Shown here in pieces: positions 8,653 through 17,337 of a stretch of 64,000 nucleotides of DNA (position 1 is its first letter; each line of letters starts with the position of its first letter). Below the pieces are notes generated by a model. It was not told the origin of the DNA and ran no database searches. It saw nothing but the letters and a program-made list of their open reading frames with translations. Source of the DNA: Schauerella aestuarii (lineage in GTDB: Bacteria; Pseudomonadota; Gammaproteobacteria; Burkholderiales; Burkholderiaceae_B); the NCBI RefSeq assembly GCF_009866805.1, contig NZ_SIZW01000039.1, positions 62,001 through 126,000 of the forward strand, read 5' to 3'. A program made the translations under genes and the position numbers.

Positions 8653-9618
8653 TCATTTCCCGGCAAGGAAATCGATGATCGTCGCGTTGAACGTTTCGGT
8701 GCATTCTTCAGGCACCCAGTGTCCGCAGTTCGGAATCACCACACCTTTCATGTTGGTGGTGTACTTCGCAAGTTGATCGACCTGGAACTGCCCTACCGAC
8801 ACGGGCGATCCGCCGCCAATGGCCATCGTCTTCATCGTCAGCTTGTTCTTGAACAGCGGAATGTTGCGGACCTGCGTTTCGGGAAGCGCGCGATAGTATT
8901 CCATCGCGGCGTGGAACGACTGCGGTTTGGCATAGGAGCGCGCGTATGCACCAATCAACTCCGGCGTGAACACTGCCTTGTTGACGGCGTGCGACTTGAT
9001 GAAGTGATCGAAAAAGATGTCTTCACGCCCTGCGACCAGCTTCTCCGCAAAATTGCCGCCGGCGGCAAAGAAGCTGAAGTGCCACATGGGTGACTCGCCC
9101 TGAGGCGTGAAGGACGGGAACGTATAGATGCCTTCATCGGGAAGGGGGGCTTCCATGAAGACCACATGCTTGAAGTCTTTGGGATGCTCGGCCACCATCG
9201 GAAAGGTATTCCAGTTGCCGATGTCGTGCGACACGAGATCGAACGGCGCATCCGGACTATGCGACTTCGCGAACTGATGGATCAGTTTGGCCACGTCTTG
9301 CCCGGCATAGGACTTGGGCGCCTCCGATTGACCCAGCCCTGGCAGATCGATGGCGACCACGGTATGGGTTTTGGCGAGCAGCGGCATGATCTGGTGCCAC
9401 TCGTACCAGGTTTGCGCGAAGCCGTGAACGAGCAAGACCATCGGCCCCTGGCCGCCCTTCAGGTAATGCAGCTTGACGCCGTCAACGGTCTGATAGGCGG
9501 GTGTGAATCCGGGTGGCGCAGGAAATTCTTCCGGCGGCAGGTCTGGCGCTGCCGACACCTGCGATGCGAAGAGCAGTGCAACGGCGAACATCGCTTGCTT
9601 CAATAGTCTTTCGAACAT
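8653..9618 (-). CDS. Exported alpha/beta hydrolase with Asp nucleophile (epoxide hydrolase/haloacetate dehalogenase type)
   Basis: 321 residues. Residues 1-24 are a signal peptide (ending ASQVSAA). The oxyanion region HGF is at 65-67. The nucleophile elbow reads SHDIGN with Asp132, not the Gly-x-Ser-x-Gly of esterases; Asp at this place marks epoxide hydrolases and fluoroacetate/haloalkane dehalogenases, which go through an ester intermediate on Asp. The catalytic His is probably in NCGHWVPEE near the C-terminus. AGGAG precedes the start at 9618. A truncated SDR reading frame lies just upstream on the same strand, and a TetR gene diverges from it. Confidence 0.85.
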   Translation of the reverse strand: MFERLLKQAMFAVALLFASQVSAAPDLPPEEFPAPPGFTPAYQTVDGVKLHYLKGGQGPMVLLVHGFAQTWYEWHQIMPLLAKTHTVVAIDLPGLGQSEAPKSYAGQDVAKLIHQFAKSHSPDAPFDLVSHDIGNWNTFPMVAEHPKDFKHVVFMEAPLPDEGIYTFPSFTPQGESPMWHFSFFAAGGNFAEKLVAGREDIFFDHFIKSHAVNKAVFTPELIGAYARSYAKPQSFHAAMEYYRALPETQVRNIPLFKNKLTMKTMAIGGGSPVSVGQFQVDQLAKYTTNMKGVVIPNCGHWVPEECTETFNATIIDFLAGK

Positions 9619-9647
9619 GGCATTCTCCTTGGTAAAACGTGGGTGGC

Positions 9648-9803
9648 TCAGGCGTTGGTCATGCGGACTGCCGACGGACGTCTCGACTGGCGTGCGAGTT
9701 GACGCGAGATCGCGGCGCCGATGCCAGGGCAAGCTCCAGCGACCAGGGCGCGCATGCCTTCCATCGATGGCATCGGTAACTCTATTTCTGTGTTGATCGA
9801 CAT
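9648..9803 (-). pseudogene. N-terminal remnant of a short-chain dehydrogenase
   Basis: A 51-codon frame starting MSINTE. Residues from about 15 read MEGMRALVAGACPGIGAAIS, which matches the first strand and glycine-rich loop of SDRs (usual TGxxxGIG, here AGACPGIG). The similarity stops right after the first helix (RQLARQ) and the frame ends 12 residues later. The rest of an SDR (NNAG, YxxxK) is absent. I read this as a deletion that removed the body of an SDR gene between the TetR gene and the alpha/beta hydrolase. It could also be a tiny real peptide gene, which is less likely. Confidence 0.5.
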
Positions 9804-9860
9804 AGAATAGAAATGGTGCCGCCGATGTGTCAAGATAAATATATGTCGATCAACACAGAA
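9786..9860. promoter_or_regulatory. 19-bp perfect inverted repeat, probable double TetR operator
   Basis: TTCTGTGTTGATCGACATA at 9786-9804 is repeated as its exact reverse complement at 9842-9860, 37 bases away. Each arm contains TGTTGATCGACA, itself a near-palindrome (TGTYGATCRACA), the expected shape for a TetR-family dimer site. The arms lie at the two ends of the intergenic region, one covering the start codon of the SDR remnant and the other just upstream of the TetR start. This fits repression of both divergent transcripts by the TetR protein. Both arms happen to encode MSINTE on their own strands. Confidence 0.7.
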
Positions 9861-9872
9861 TTCAGGAAGGTT

Positions 9873-10484
9873 ATGGCTGTCAGAGGAAGACCGAGAGCAT
9901 TTGATCGTGACGAAGCCCTTGCCCGGGCAATGGAGGTGTTTTGGGACAAGGGCTTCGAAGCCGCGTCCATGAACGATCTGATTGCGGCAATGGGCATCGG
10001 GTCGCCCAGCCTCTATGCCGCGTTCGGCTCGAAGGAAGCGTTGTTCCGTGAGGCCGTGGAGCGCTACGTCACCGTAGATGGGGCAGATATCTGGGCGGCA
10101 GTCATGTCTGCAGACACCGCCTATGGCGCGGTCGAGGCGTTTCTGATGACGACCGCGCGCGCATTTACCCGAAGGGACAAGCCGCGCGGATGTCTGGTGA
10201 CCCTATCGGGGCTCCACGCCAATGAGGCAAATGAGGCATTGCGTGCCGAGCTGGTGGCCAGGCGCGCGCAGAACACACAAGACCTCGCCCTTCAGCTTGC
10301 GCGGGGGGTCGAGAGCGGTGAGATTGCACCCACGGTTGATCTGGAGGCGGTCGCGCGCTTCTTCGTGACGGTGCAGCAAGGGATGTCGATCCAGGCCCGC
10401 GACGGTGCCAAGCGGGCCGCACTCGAGAAGATTGCAAGGTCGGCGCTGGCGGCGTGGACGCCCCTGACCGCAGGGTTGGATTGA
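9873..10484 (+). CDS. TetR/AcrR-family transcriptional regulator
   Basis: 203 residues. The N-terminal helix-turn-helix is typical (GRPRAFDRDEALARAMEVFWDKG, then MNDLIAAMGIGSPSLYAAFGSKEALF). The C-terminal domain resembles TetR_C regulators of the YxaF/AcrR group. The start at 9873 was chosen because AGGAAGG precedes it; an in-frame ATG at 9843 has no ribosome-binding site and falls inside the inverted repeat. It probably represses the divergent alpha/beta hydrolase and itself through the repeat at 9786-9860. The inducer is unknown. Confidence 0.9.
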   Translation: MAVRGRPRAFDRDEALARAMEVFWDKGFEAASMNDLIAAMGIGSPSLYAAFGSKEALFREAVERYVTVDGADIWAAVMSADTAYGAVEAFLMTTARAFTRRDKPRGCLVTLSGLHANEANEALRAELVARRAQNTQDLALQLARGVESGEIAPTVDLEAVARFFVTVQQGMSIQARDGAKRAALEKIARSALAAWTPLTAGLD

Positions 10485-10644
10485 TCGATGACGCGTGAGC
10501 GCGAGCCGTTGATCCAGGCAGGAAAATGTTGAGCCTAAGGTGATCGATGGTGCCATGCAGTCGCCATCTAGAGCCGTGGTTATTACGAGAAATCTGATTT
10601 GGGCCGTCCGACCCCCGTATTCGGGTATTAGCTTATATCCATTA

Positions 10645-10665
10645 AGTATTTCATCTGTGCATACT
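10645..10665. promoter_or_regulatory. AGTAT-N11-ATACT, LysR-type operator
   Basis: A 5-bp dyad AGTAT/ATACT with 11 bases between the arms, giving the T-N11-A core (T at 10649, A at 10661) of LysR binding sites. It lies 39 bases upstream of the preferred start of the LysR gene that opens the 10.7-kb operon, in an AT-rich stretch unlike the surrounding DNA. Probably the autoregulatory and activation site for the operon. Confidence 0.55.
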
Positions 10666-10704
10666 GAAGCCATCAGAATGCAAGAACCACATAAAGCAGG
10701 TCAG

Positions 10705-11685
10705 ATGGAACTACGGCAACTGGAAGCCTTCGCAGCGGTGATGTCGGCGGGCAGCGTGACGGCCGCCGGGCGCATGCTTGGGCGCTCGCAGCCTGCCATC
10801 AGCCGCTTGCTGCAGGATCTTGAAAGTGAGATCGGCTATGCGCTGTTTACGCGCAGCGGCCCGCGTGTGACGCCCACCGAGCAAGGCTTTCTGCTGTATG
10901 AAGACGTGGAGCGCGCGCTGGTCGGCATGAAGCAGATCCGCACGCGTGCCGAAGAAATCGCCCGCGGCGACGGCCGGCCGCTGCGGCTGGCGGCCACACC
11001 TGCGTTGTCGGCCGGTTTGCTGCCCATCGCGTTGGCTGCCATCTCATCCCAGACCTGTCCCACCCAGATTCAGTTGCGCAGCGCCTCGCCCGAGCATGTG
11101 GTGCATGCCGTGCTGACCGATGCCGTGCAATTGGGCGTGACGAGTCTGCCGGTGGAGCACCGCGGGCTGACCGTGCACTGGATCGGCCAGGCGCCCTGTG
11201 CGGTCGCAGTGCCGGCTGATGGCGCGTTGGCCGAGCTGGATGTGGTGCCGCTTTCGGCTTTGGCCGGGCAACGCATCATCACCATGTCGAACCCCTTTCG
11301 CTTGCGCCGCCGTCTGGACCAGGCGTTTGCGCAGGCGGGCGTGATCACGCGCGGGTTGATCGAAACCAATTCGTCGCTCAACGCGATGACGGCTGTGCGC
11401 GCGGGCCTCGGTATTTCGGTGCTCGAACCGGTGACGGCGTACGGTGCCCCCATCGAGGGCGTGGCGGTGCGGCCGATCGATGCGGATATCCCCTTTTTGT
11501 TTGGCGTGATCACGCCGCTGGCCAAGCCGTTGACGCCTGCCGTGCAGACGCTGATCGATGCGCTGGAGCGCGCCGCTGCCGATCTGCTTCCGGGCTTCGT
11601 GCGGCGTGAGGCCAATGAGCACGCGGCCGTTTTGCAATCGCTTTATGGCGACGAACCTACTTTTACGGAAACCGTCGAGTCATGA
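10705..11685 (+). CDS. LysR-family regulator heading the FMO/ABC/CMD operon
   Basis: 326 residues from ATG 10705 (MELRQLEAFAAVMSAGSVTAAGR). The winged helix-turn-helix is canonical (LGRSQPAISRLLQDLESEIG, LFTRSG). An in-frame ATG at 10678 would add nine residues but has a poorer ribosome-binding site. The stop overlaps the start of the monooxygenase by 4 bases (ATGA), so the regulator is co-transcribed with the pathway it presumably senses. A LysR-type dyad lies at 10645-10665. Confidence 0.9.
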   Translation: MELRQLEAFAAVMSAGSVTAAGRMLGRSQPAISRLLQDLESEIGYALFTRSGPRVTPTEQGFLLYEDVERALVGMKQIRTRAEEIARGDGRPLRLAATPALSAGLLPIALAAISSQTCPTQIQLRSASPEHVVHAVLTDAVQLGVTSLPVEHRGLTVHWIGQAPCAVAVPADGALAELDVVPLSALAGQRIITMSNPFRLRRRLDQAFAQAGVITRGLIETNSSLNAMTAVRAGLGISVLEPVTAYGAPIEGVAVRPIDADIPFLFGVITPLAKPLTPAVQTLIDALERAAADLLPGFVRREANEHAAVLQSLYGDEPTFTETVES

Positions 11686-13316
11686 CTGCGACACACCCTG
11701 CTTCTCATCCCTCGGGCGCCGTGCCGGCCGAACCCGCGGCTGGATCGTCGGCCGTTACGGCGCAACCCCAAGGATCGCCGAATGCGACACCGCGCGCAGG
11801 CGATGCTGCCGGACTGGCGACGCTCGAAGCACGCCTGCGCCAAGATCTGTCGTGGCTCGAATTGCCCGCCAAACAGTGGGTGCCTGTGCGTGAGCATGCC
11901 GGTCAACCGGTGTTGGACGTGGCCATTATCGGCGGCGGGATGGCGGGCCTGGCGGCCTGTGCGGCGCTCAAGCACATTGGCGTGCGTGCCACGATTTTCG
12001 ATCGGGCCCCTGCCGGCTTCGAGGGCCCGTGGGCCACGACCGCGCGCATGGAAACCCTGCGCTCGCCCAAGCAACTTACCGGCCCCGCACTTGGGCTTCC
12101 GGCATTGACGTTTCGCGCGTTCTTCGAGGCGCAGTTCGGTGCAGCCGCCTGGGACGCGTTGGACAAGATTCCGCGCTTGCAGTGGATGGATTATCTGCGG
12201 TGGTACCGCCGCGTGCTGGACCTGGATGTGCGCAATGGGCATCGCGTGCTGGCGGTTCGTCCGCAGGCCGATGGCGTGGTCGCGCTCGATCTCGCGTCGC
12301 CCGAAGGTCCGCTCACGGTGCTCGCGCGGCGGGTGGTGCTGGCCACCGGGCGCGATGGACTGGGTGGCGCGTATGTGCCGGACTTCGTGCGCGCGTTGCC
12401 GCGCGATCGCTGGGCGCATTCGTCCGACGTGATGGATTACGCGCAGTTGGCGGGCAAACGAGTGGCCGTGATCGGCGCCGGTTCGTCCGCGATGGACAGC
12501 GCCGCCACGGCGTTGGAGGCGGGTGCTGCCAGCGTCGATCTGTTGATCCGCCGCCAGGATATTCCGCGGGTGAACAAGGGCAAGGGCGCAGGCAATCCTG
12601 GGCTCACCTTTGGGCATTTGAACCTGCCCGACGACTGGAAATGGAAGATCCGTCACTACATCAATGTGCAGCAGGTGCCGCCGCCGCGCGGCAGCACGCT
12701 GCGCGTGTCGCGCCACCCCAATGCCCGGTTCAATCTGGGCGCGGGGATCGTCGACGCGGCCCTTGTGGATGACGCGCTGAAGATTCGCACGGTGAAAGGC
12801 ACGTTCACGGCCGATTTTCTGATTGCCTCCACAGGTTTTCGCATCGACTGGTACGGACGACCGGAGTTCGCCGTAATCGCGCCGCATATCCGGGCGTGGA
12901 AGGATCGCTATGTGCCCGCGCCCGGCGATGAAGATCAGGAGCTGTCCGATTCGCCCGATCTGGGGCCGGCGTTCGAACTGCAGGAAAGGATTCCCGGTGA
13001 GTTGCCAGGGTTGTCGCGCGTGCACTGCTTCTGCTATCCGGCCGCGCTTACGCACGGCACGGTGTCGGGCGATATCCCCGCGATCAGCGACGGCGCCAAG
13101 CGCCTGGCGCAAGGCATCGCCGGGCTGTTCTACGCCGAAGACATCGACACGCACTACGCGACGATGCTGGCGTTCAGTGAGCCGGAAGTGTTTGGCGATG
13201 AATGGACGCCGGCGCCGCCGCCGGCGGACGATATGACGGCATCTGCATCTGCATCGACCGACCGTGCCGACACCGCAAGTGAACACGACGTGTCGGCTAC
13301 GGAGCGCACGTCATGA
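11682..13316 (+). CDS. FAD/NAD(P)H-dependent monooxygenase (FMO/Baeyer-Villiger-like)
   Basis: 544 residues. The FAD-binding loop IGGGMAGLAA sits near residue 85, after a 75-residue Ala/Pro/Ser-rich leader. The NADPH-binding loop IGAGSSAMDSA is near residue 265 and is preceded by RWAHSSDVMDY, close to the FMO/BVMO fingerprint (FxGxxxHxxxW/Y). An ASTGFRIDWYG segment is near residue 380. The last 30 residues are a low-complexity Ala/Ser/Thr tail. It likely inserts oxygen into the substrate brought in by the downstream importer. It overlaps the LysR and permease genes by 4 bases each. Confidence 0.85.
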   Translation: MTATHPASHPSGAVPAEPAAGSSAVTAQPQGSPNATPRAGDAAGLATLEARLRQDLSWLELPAKQWVPVREHAGQPVLDVAIIGGGMAGLAACAALKHIGVRATIFDRAPAGFEGPWATTARMETLRSPKQLTGPALGLPALTFRAFFEAQFGAAAWDALDKIPRLQWMDYLRWYRRVLDLDVRNGHRVLAVRPQADGVVALDLASPEGPLTVLARRVVLATGRDGLGGAYVPDFVRALPRDRWAHSSDVMDYAQLAGKRVAVIGAGSSAMDSAATALEAGAASVDLLIRRQDIPRVNKGKGAGNPGLTFGHLNLPDDWKWKIRHYINVQQVPPPRGSTLRVSRHPNARFNLGAGIVDAALVDDALKIRTVKGTFTADFLIASTGFRIDWYGRPEFAVIAPHIRAWKDRYVPAPGDEDQELSDSPDLGPAFELQERIPGELPGLSRVHCFCYPAALTHGTVSGDIPAISDGAKRLAQGIAGLFYAEDIDTHYATMLAFSEPEVFGDEWTPAPPPADDMTASASASTDRADTASEHDVSATERTS

Positions 13317-14287
13317 CCGGATGGCTATTTCGCCGCTTCGCGCAGGCCATCGTCGTGGTGCTCTTGATGACGATGATTGTGTTTGCCGGCTTGCATGCCA
13401 TTGGCAATCCGATCGATATCCTGATCGGTCAGGACGTCGATCAAGTCGAGCGTGCGCGCATCATTACCGAGATGGGGCTGGACAAGCCCTTGTGGCAGCA
13501 ATACCTGTCGTTCTTGAATGGGGCCATCCACGGCAATCTGGGCAAGAGCTTCGTCTACAACGAATCGGCCATCAAACTGATCCTGCAACGCTTGCCGGCC
13601 ACGCTGGAGCTGGCGGTGGCGGCCCTGCTGCTGGCCGTCGTCATCGGCGTGCCGTTGGGATTGATCGCCGGGCTGTATCCGGAGAGTGCCTTTTCCAAGC
13701 TGGTGATGACGAGCAGCATCGTCGGCTTTTCGTTGCCCACGTTCTGGGTGGGACTGATGCTGATCATGGCGTTCAGCGTGAGCCTGGGATGGCTGCCATC
13801 CAGCGGACGCGGCAGCACGGTGGAAGTGTTTGGCGTGCAGTGGTCGTGGCTGACGGCCGACGGCCTGCGGCACATGATCCTGCCGGCACTCAACCTGTCG
13901 CTTTTCAAGATTTCGCTGGTGATCCGCCTGACGCGTGCCGGTGTGCGTGAAGTGTTGCCGCTCGATTATGTGAAGTTCGCGCGCGCGAAAGGCTTGTCGC
14001 CGTTGCGTGTGGTGGGCGTGCACGTGCTGCGCAACACGTTGATTCCGCTGGTGACGGTGCTGGGCCTGGAGCTCGGTTCGACGATCGCCTTCGCGGTGGT
14101 CACGGAAACCATCTTTTCGTGGCCGGGGGCGGGCAAGTTGATTCTGGATAGCATCAATGCGCTAGATCGTCCGGTGATCGTGTCCTACCTGGTCGTGGTG
14201 GTGTGCCTGTTCGTCACGCTCAACCTGATCGTGGACATCTTGTACAAACTGCTGGATCCGCGTGTGCGGCTGGAGGCCTCGGCATGA
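13313..14287 (+). CDS. Dpp/Opp-type ABC importer permease 1
   Basis: 324 residues, DppB-like: one N-terminal membrane segment, a periplasmic loop with the DQVERARIITEMGLDKPLWQQY motif of this subfamily, then the five-helix transport domain ending with the DPRVRLEA tail. The EAA-type loop is around residue 220 (DYVKFARAKGLS). It forms the inner-membrane channel with the next permease. The start overlaps the monooxygenase stop (ATGA), and the stop overlaps the start of the next permease. Confidence 0.93.
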   Translation: MTGWLFRRFAQAIVVVLLMTMIVFAGLHAIGNPIDILIGQDVDQVERARIITEMGLDKPLWQQYLSFLNGAIHGNLGKSFVYNESAIKLILQRLPATLELAVAALLLAVVIGVPLGLIAGLYPESAFSKLVMTSSIVGFSLPTFWVGLMLIMAFSVSLGWLPSSGRGSTVEVFGVQWSWLTADGLRHMILPALNLSLFKISLVIRLTRAGVREVLPLDYVKFARAKGLSPLRVVGVHVLRNTLIPLVTVLGLELGSTIAFAVVTETIFSWPGAGKLILDSINALDRPVIVSYLVVVVCLFVTLNLIVDILYKLLDPRVRLEASA

Positions 14288-15207
14288 GCGCCACGATCAA
14301 GACGGCCGCGCCGGCGCCCAAACCGGTGGGTCAGGAGTCGCCCGGCCGACGGTTGCTGGCGGAATTCTTCTCCAGCAAGGTTGCCATTTTTGGCCTGTTG
14401 CTGACGGTGCTGCTGGTGGCGGCGGCCGCGTTTGCGCCGTGGATCACGCCGCAGAACCCGTATGACCTGATGCAGCTCGACGTGCTTGATTCGCGACTGC
14501 CACCGGGCACGCGCAACGGGCTGGACACCTTCAACTATCTGCTGGGCACTGACGGCCAGGGCCGCGATCTGTTCTCGGGCATCCTGTACGGCTTGCGCAT
14601 CAGTTTGACGGTGGGCGTGGGCTCGGCCGTGATTGCCGGCATCGTGGGCACGTTGCTGGGCCTTATCGCCGCGTACTGCGGCGGCAAGGTCGATGCGTTG
14701 ATCATGCGTGTGGTCGACTTGCTGCTGTCGTTCCCGTCGATCCTGGTGGCCATGATGATCCTGGCCTACCTGGGTAAAGGCGTGGGCAACGTGGTGCTGA
14801 CGCTCGTGATTCTGGAGTGGGCCTATTACGCGCGCACCGTGCGCGGCCAGGCACTGGTCGAGCGCCAGCGCGAATACGTGGAAGCTGCGCGCTGCCTGGA
14901 TATCCCCAACTGGCGCATCATGGTGCGGCATATTTTGCCCAACTGCCTGCCGCCGTTGATCGTGATCGGCACGTTGCAGATCGCGCGCGCGATCACGCTC
15001 GAAGCCACCCTGAGCTTTCTGGGGCTGGGTGTGCCGATCACCGAACCATCGCTCGGCCTGCTGATTTCCAACGGCTATCAGTTCATGCTGTCCGGTCAGT
15101 ACTGGATCAGCTTCTATCCCGGCATCGCGCTGCTCGTGACCATCGTCGCCATCAATCTGGTCGGCGACCGGCTGCGCGATGTGTTGAATCCGAGGCTGCA
15201 CAAATGA
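14284..15207 (+). CDS. Dpp/Opp-type ABC importer permease 2
   Basis: 307 residues, DppC-like. It has an N-terminal cytoplasmic stretch, a first membrane helix with the downstream FAPWITPQNPYDL motif, then LGTDGQGRDLFSGILYGLRISL, which is characteristic of DppC/OppC, and the EAARCLDIPNWRIMVRHILPN EAA loop. It ends DVLNPRLHK. It pairs with the preceding permease in the membrane. The ATG at 14284 overlaps the preceding stop, and the stop overlaps the ATPase start by 4 bases. Confidence 0.93.
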   Translation: MSATIKTAAPAPKPVGQESPGRRLLAEFFSSKVAIFGLLLTVLLVAAAAFAPWITPQNPYDLMQLDVLDSRLPPGTRNGLDTFNYLLGTDGQGRDLFSGILYGLRISLTVGVGSAVIAGIVGTLLGLIAAYCGGKVDALIMRVVDLLLSFPSILVAMMILAYLGKGVGNVVLTLVILEWAYYARTVRGQALVERQREYVEAARCLDIPNWRIMVRHILPNCLPPLIVIGTLQIARAITLEATLSFLGLGVPITEPSLGLLISNGYQFMLSGQYWISFYPGIALLVTIVAINLVGDRLRDVLNPRLHK

Positions 15208-16199
15208 CGTCGGCCCCTACGCTTGAAGTGCGCAATCTGCGCACGCATTTTCATACCCGCGCCGGCGTGCTGCCGGCCGTGGACGATGTGTCGTTCACGC
15301 TCGAGCGCGGCCGCATTCTGGGGCTCGTGGGCGAGTCCGGCTCGGGCAAATCCGTGACCGGTTTTTCGATCATGGGCCTGGTGGATGCGCCGGGTCGTAT
15401 CGTCGGTGGCGAGATCCTGTTTCAAGGCCGCGAACTCGTGGGCATGAAGCCGCGCGAGATGCGCACGCTGCAAGGCAATCGCATCGCCATGATCTTCCAG
15501 GATCCGATGATGACGCTCAACCCCGTCTTGCGGGTGGATGCGCAAATGATCGAGGCGGTGTTGGCCCATACGCGTGTGAGCCGCAGCGTCGCGCGCGACC
15601 GGGCGCGTGAAACGCTGGGCATGATGGGCATCCCAAGTCCGGACGAGCGCCTGCTGGCCTATCCGCATCAGTTGTCCGGCGGGATGCGCCAGCGTGTGGC
15701 GATCGCGATTGCGCTCCTGCATCAGCCCGACCTCATCATTGCCGACGAGCCCACCACCGCATTGGACGTGACCATTCAAGCGCAGATCCTGTCGGAAGTG
15801 CAGAAGCTTGCGCGGCAGAACGGCACGGCGTTGATCTGGATCACGCACGACTTGTCGGTTGTGGCCGGTCTGGCCGACGACGTGGCCGTGATGTACGCCG
15901 GGCGCATCGTCGAGCAAGGCCGTGTGGACGATGTGCTCGACCGCCCTTTGCACCCCTACACCGCCGGCTTGATCGGCAGCCTGCCCAGCAATAACAAGCG
16001 TGGCCAACGGCTGCGCCAGATTCCCGGGATGACGCCCAATCTGCTGTCGCTGCCTGAAGGCTGTGCGTTCTCGGCGCGCTGTTCGCGTGCATCGGAAATC
16101 TGTGGTCAGCGGCCGGACACGACGCGGCCGGTGCCGCATCGGCTGGTGCGCTGCTTTCACCCCGCTGTAGACGAGATTCGCCGCGAGGTGACGGCATGA
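15204..16199 (+). CDS. Dpp/Opp-type ABC ATPase 1 (DppD-like)
   Basis: 331 residues. Walker A GESGSGKS near residue 42, Q-loop MIFQDPMMTLNP, signature LSGGMRQR, Walker B LIIADEPTTALD and H-loop ITHDLSVV are all intact. The C-terminal oligopeptide/dipeptide extension carries the conserved cysteines (GCAFSARCSRASEICG, later VRCFHP) that bind an iron-sulfur cluster or metal in some relatives. It overlaps its neighbours at both ends by 4 bases. Confidence 0.94.
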   Translation: MTSAPTLEVRNLRTHFHTRAGVLPAVDDVSFTLERGRILGLVGESGSGKSVTGFSIMGLVDAPGRIVGGEILFQGRELVGMKPREMRTLQGNRIAMIFQDPMMTLNPVLRVDAQMIEAVLAHTRVSRSVARDRARETLGMMGIPSPDERLLAYPHQLSGGMRQRVAIAIALLHQPDLIIADEPTTALDVTIQAQILSEVQKLARQNGTALIWITHDLSVVAGLADDVAVMYAGRIVEQGRVDDVLDRPLHPYTAGLIGSLPSNNKRGQRLRQIPGMTPNLLSLPEGCAFSARCSRASEICGQRPDTTRPVPHRLVRCFHPAVDEIRREVTA

Positions 16200-17311
16200 A
16201 CACGACGATTCAAGACAGGGATGCTGCGGATCGCCACGCTGCGAGCGATGTGATGGGCCGTGACGCCATCGTCAACGGTGTGGGCGCGGAGCCGAACGCG
16301 TCTCGCGCGCAAGGGCGTCCGCTGATCGAGTTGAGCGGCGTGAGCAAACGATTCGGTGAGCGCCCGGTGGGCGCCGTGGGCCGCACGATGCAGCGCCTGG
16401 GCCTTTCGAAAGCGCCGGCGATCACGCGCGCGGTCGATCACGTCGACCTGGCCATCCGGCCGGGCGAAGTGGTGGGTCTGGTGGGTGAGTCGGGCTGCGG
16501 CAAATCCACACTGGGCCGCATCGCCGCCGGGCTGATGACGCCGTCGGCGGGCGAGGTGCGCATCAATGGTCTGCGGGCGAGCGAGATGTCGGGCACGCAA
16601 GCGCATGCCGCGCGGCTGAAGGTGCAGATGATTTTCCAGGATCCCTATTCGAGCTTGAATCCGCGCCTGCGCGTGGACGAGATCGTGGGCGAAGCCGCAC
16701 GCATTCACGGCCTGGTCGATCGCGCGAACTTCGATGACTACGTGTGCGCACAGATGCAGCGTGCGGGCCTCGACCCGGCCTTGCGTCATCGTTATCCGCA
16801 TCAGTTCAGCGGCGGCCAGCGGCAACGTATCGGCATTGCGCGTGCGCTCGCGGTGCAGCCCGACATGCTGGTCTGCGACGAAGCCGTCGCAGCGCTGGAC
16901 GTGTCGATCCAGGCGCAGATTTTGAATCTGTTCATGGATCTGCGCGAAGAACTCAACTTGACGTATCTCTTCATCAGCCACGATCTGGGTGTGGTGGAAC
17001 ACGTGTCGGATCGCGTGGTGATCATGTATCTCGGTCGCGTGGTCGAGACGGCCACTGTGGAAGAGGTGTTCGCTCGGCCCAATCACCCCTACACCCAGGC
17101 GTTGCTGGCGGAAATTCCGTCGCTCGCGTCGCGACACAAAACCTTTACGGCGATCAAGGGCGAGATTCCCAGCCCGATCAATCCGCCGTCCGGCTGTCAT
17201 TTTCATCCGCGCTGCCCGCACGCGCTGCCGCGCTGTAAGACCGAGGTGCCCACATTGCGCGGGATCGCGATCAATCATCTCAGCGCCTGCCATTTAAACG
17301 ATATCGCCTGA
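16196..17311 (+). CDS. Dpp/Opp-type ABC ATPase 2 (DppF-like)
   Basis: 371 residues. There is an N-terminal extension of about 40 residues before the ATPase core. Walker A GESGCGKST, Q-loop MIFQDPYSSLNP, signature FSGGQRQR, Walker B LVCDEAVAALDVS (Ala where most relatives have Pro-Thr/Ser) and H-loop ISHDLGVV are visible. The C-terminal Cys-rich oligopeptide extension (GCHFHPRCPHALPRC) is present. With the DppD-like subunit it forms the heterodimeric motor of the importer. Confidence 0.93.
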   Translation: MNTTIQDRDAADRHAASDVMGRDAIVNGVGAEPNASRAQGRPLIELSGVSKRFGERPVGAVGRTMQRLGLSKAPAITRAVDHVDLAIRPGEVVGLVGESGCGKSTLGRIAAGLMTPSAGEVRINGLRASEMSGTQAHAARLKVQMIFQDPYSSLNPRLRVDEIVGEAARIHGLVDRANFDDYVCAQMQRAGLDPALRHRYPHQFSGGQRQRIGIARALAVQPDMLVCDEAVAALDVSIQAQILNLFMDLREELNLTYLFISHDLGVVEHVSDRVVIMYLGRVVETATVEEVFARPNHPYTQALLAEIPSLASRHKTFTAIKGEIPSPINPPSGCHFHPRCPHALPRCKTEVPTLRGIAINHLSACHLNDIA

Positions 17312-17337
17312 CCTTATTTTTCTTCCAAGGATCCTTC

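Noticed and set aside
9843-9872. Upstream start for the TetR gene giving MSINTEFRKV
   Set aside because: No ribosome-binding site and it lies in the operator-like repeat; ATG 9873 has AGGAAGG.
11643-13286. 547-residue open frame on the minus strand opposite the flavin monooxygenase
   Set aside because: Arg/His-rich translation with no domain-like blocks; a by-product of GC-rich codon use on the plus strand. The plus frame has clear FAD and NADPH motifs.
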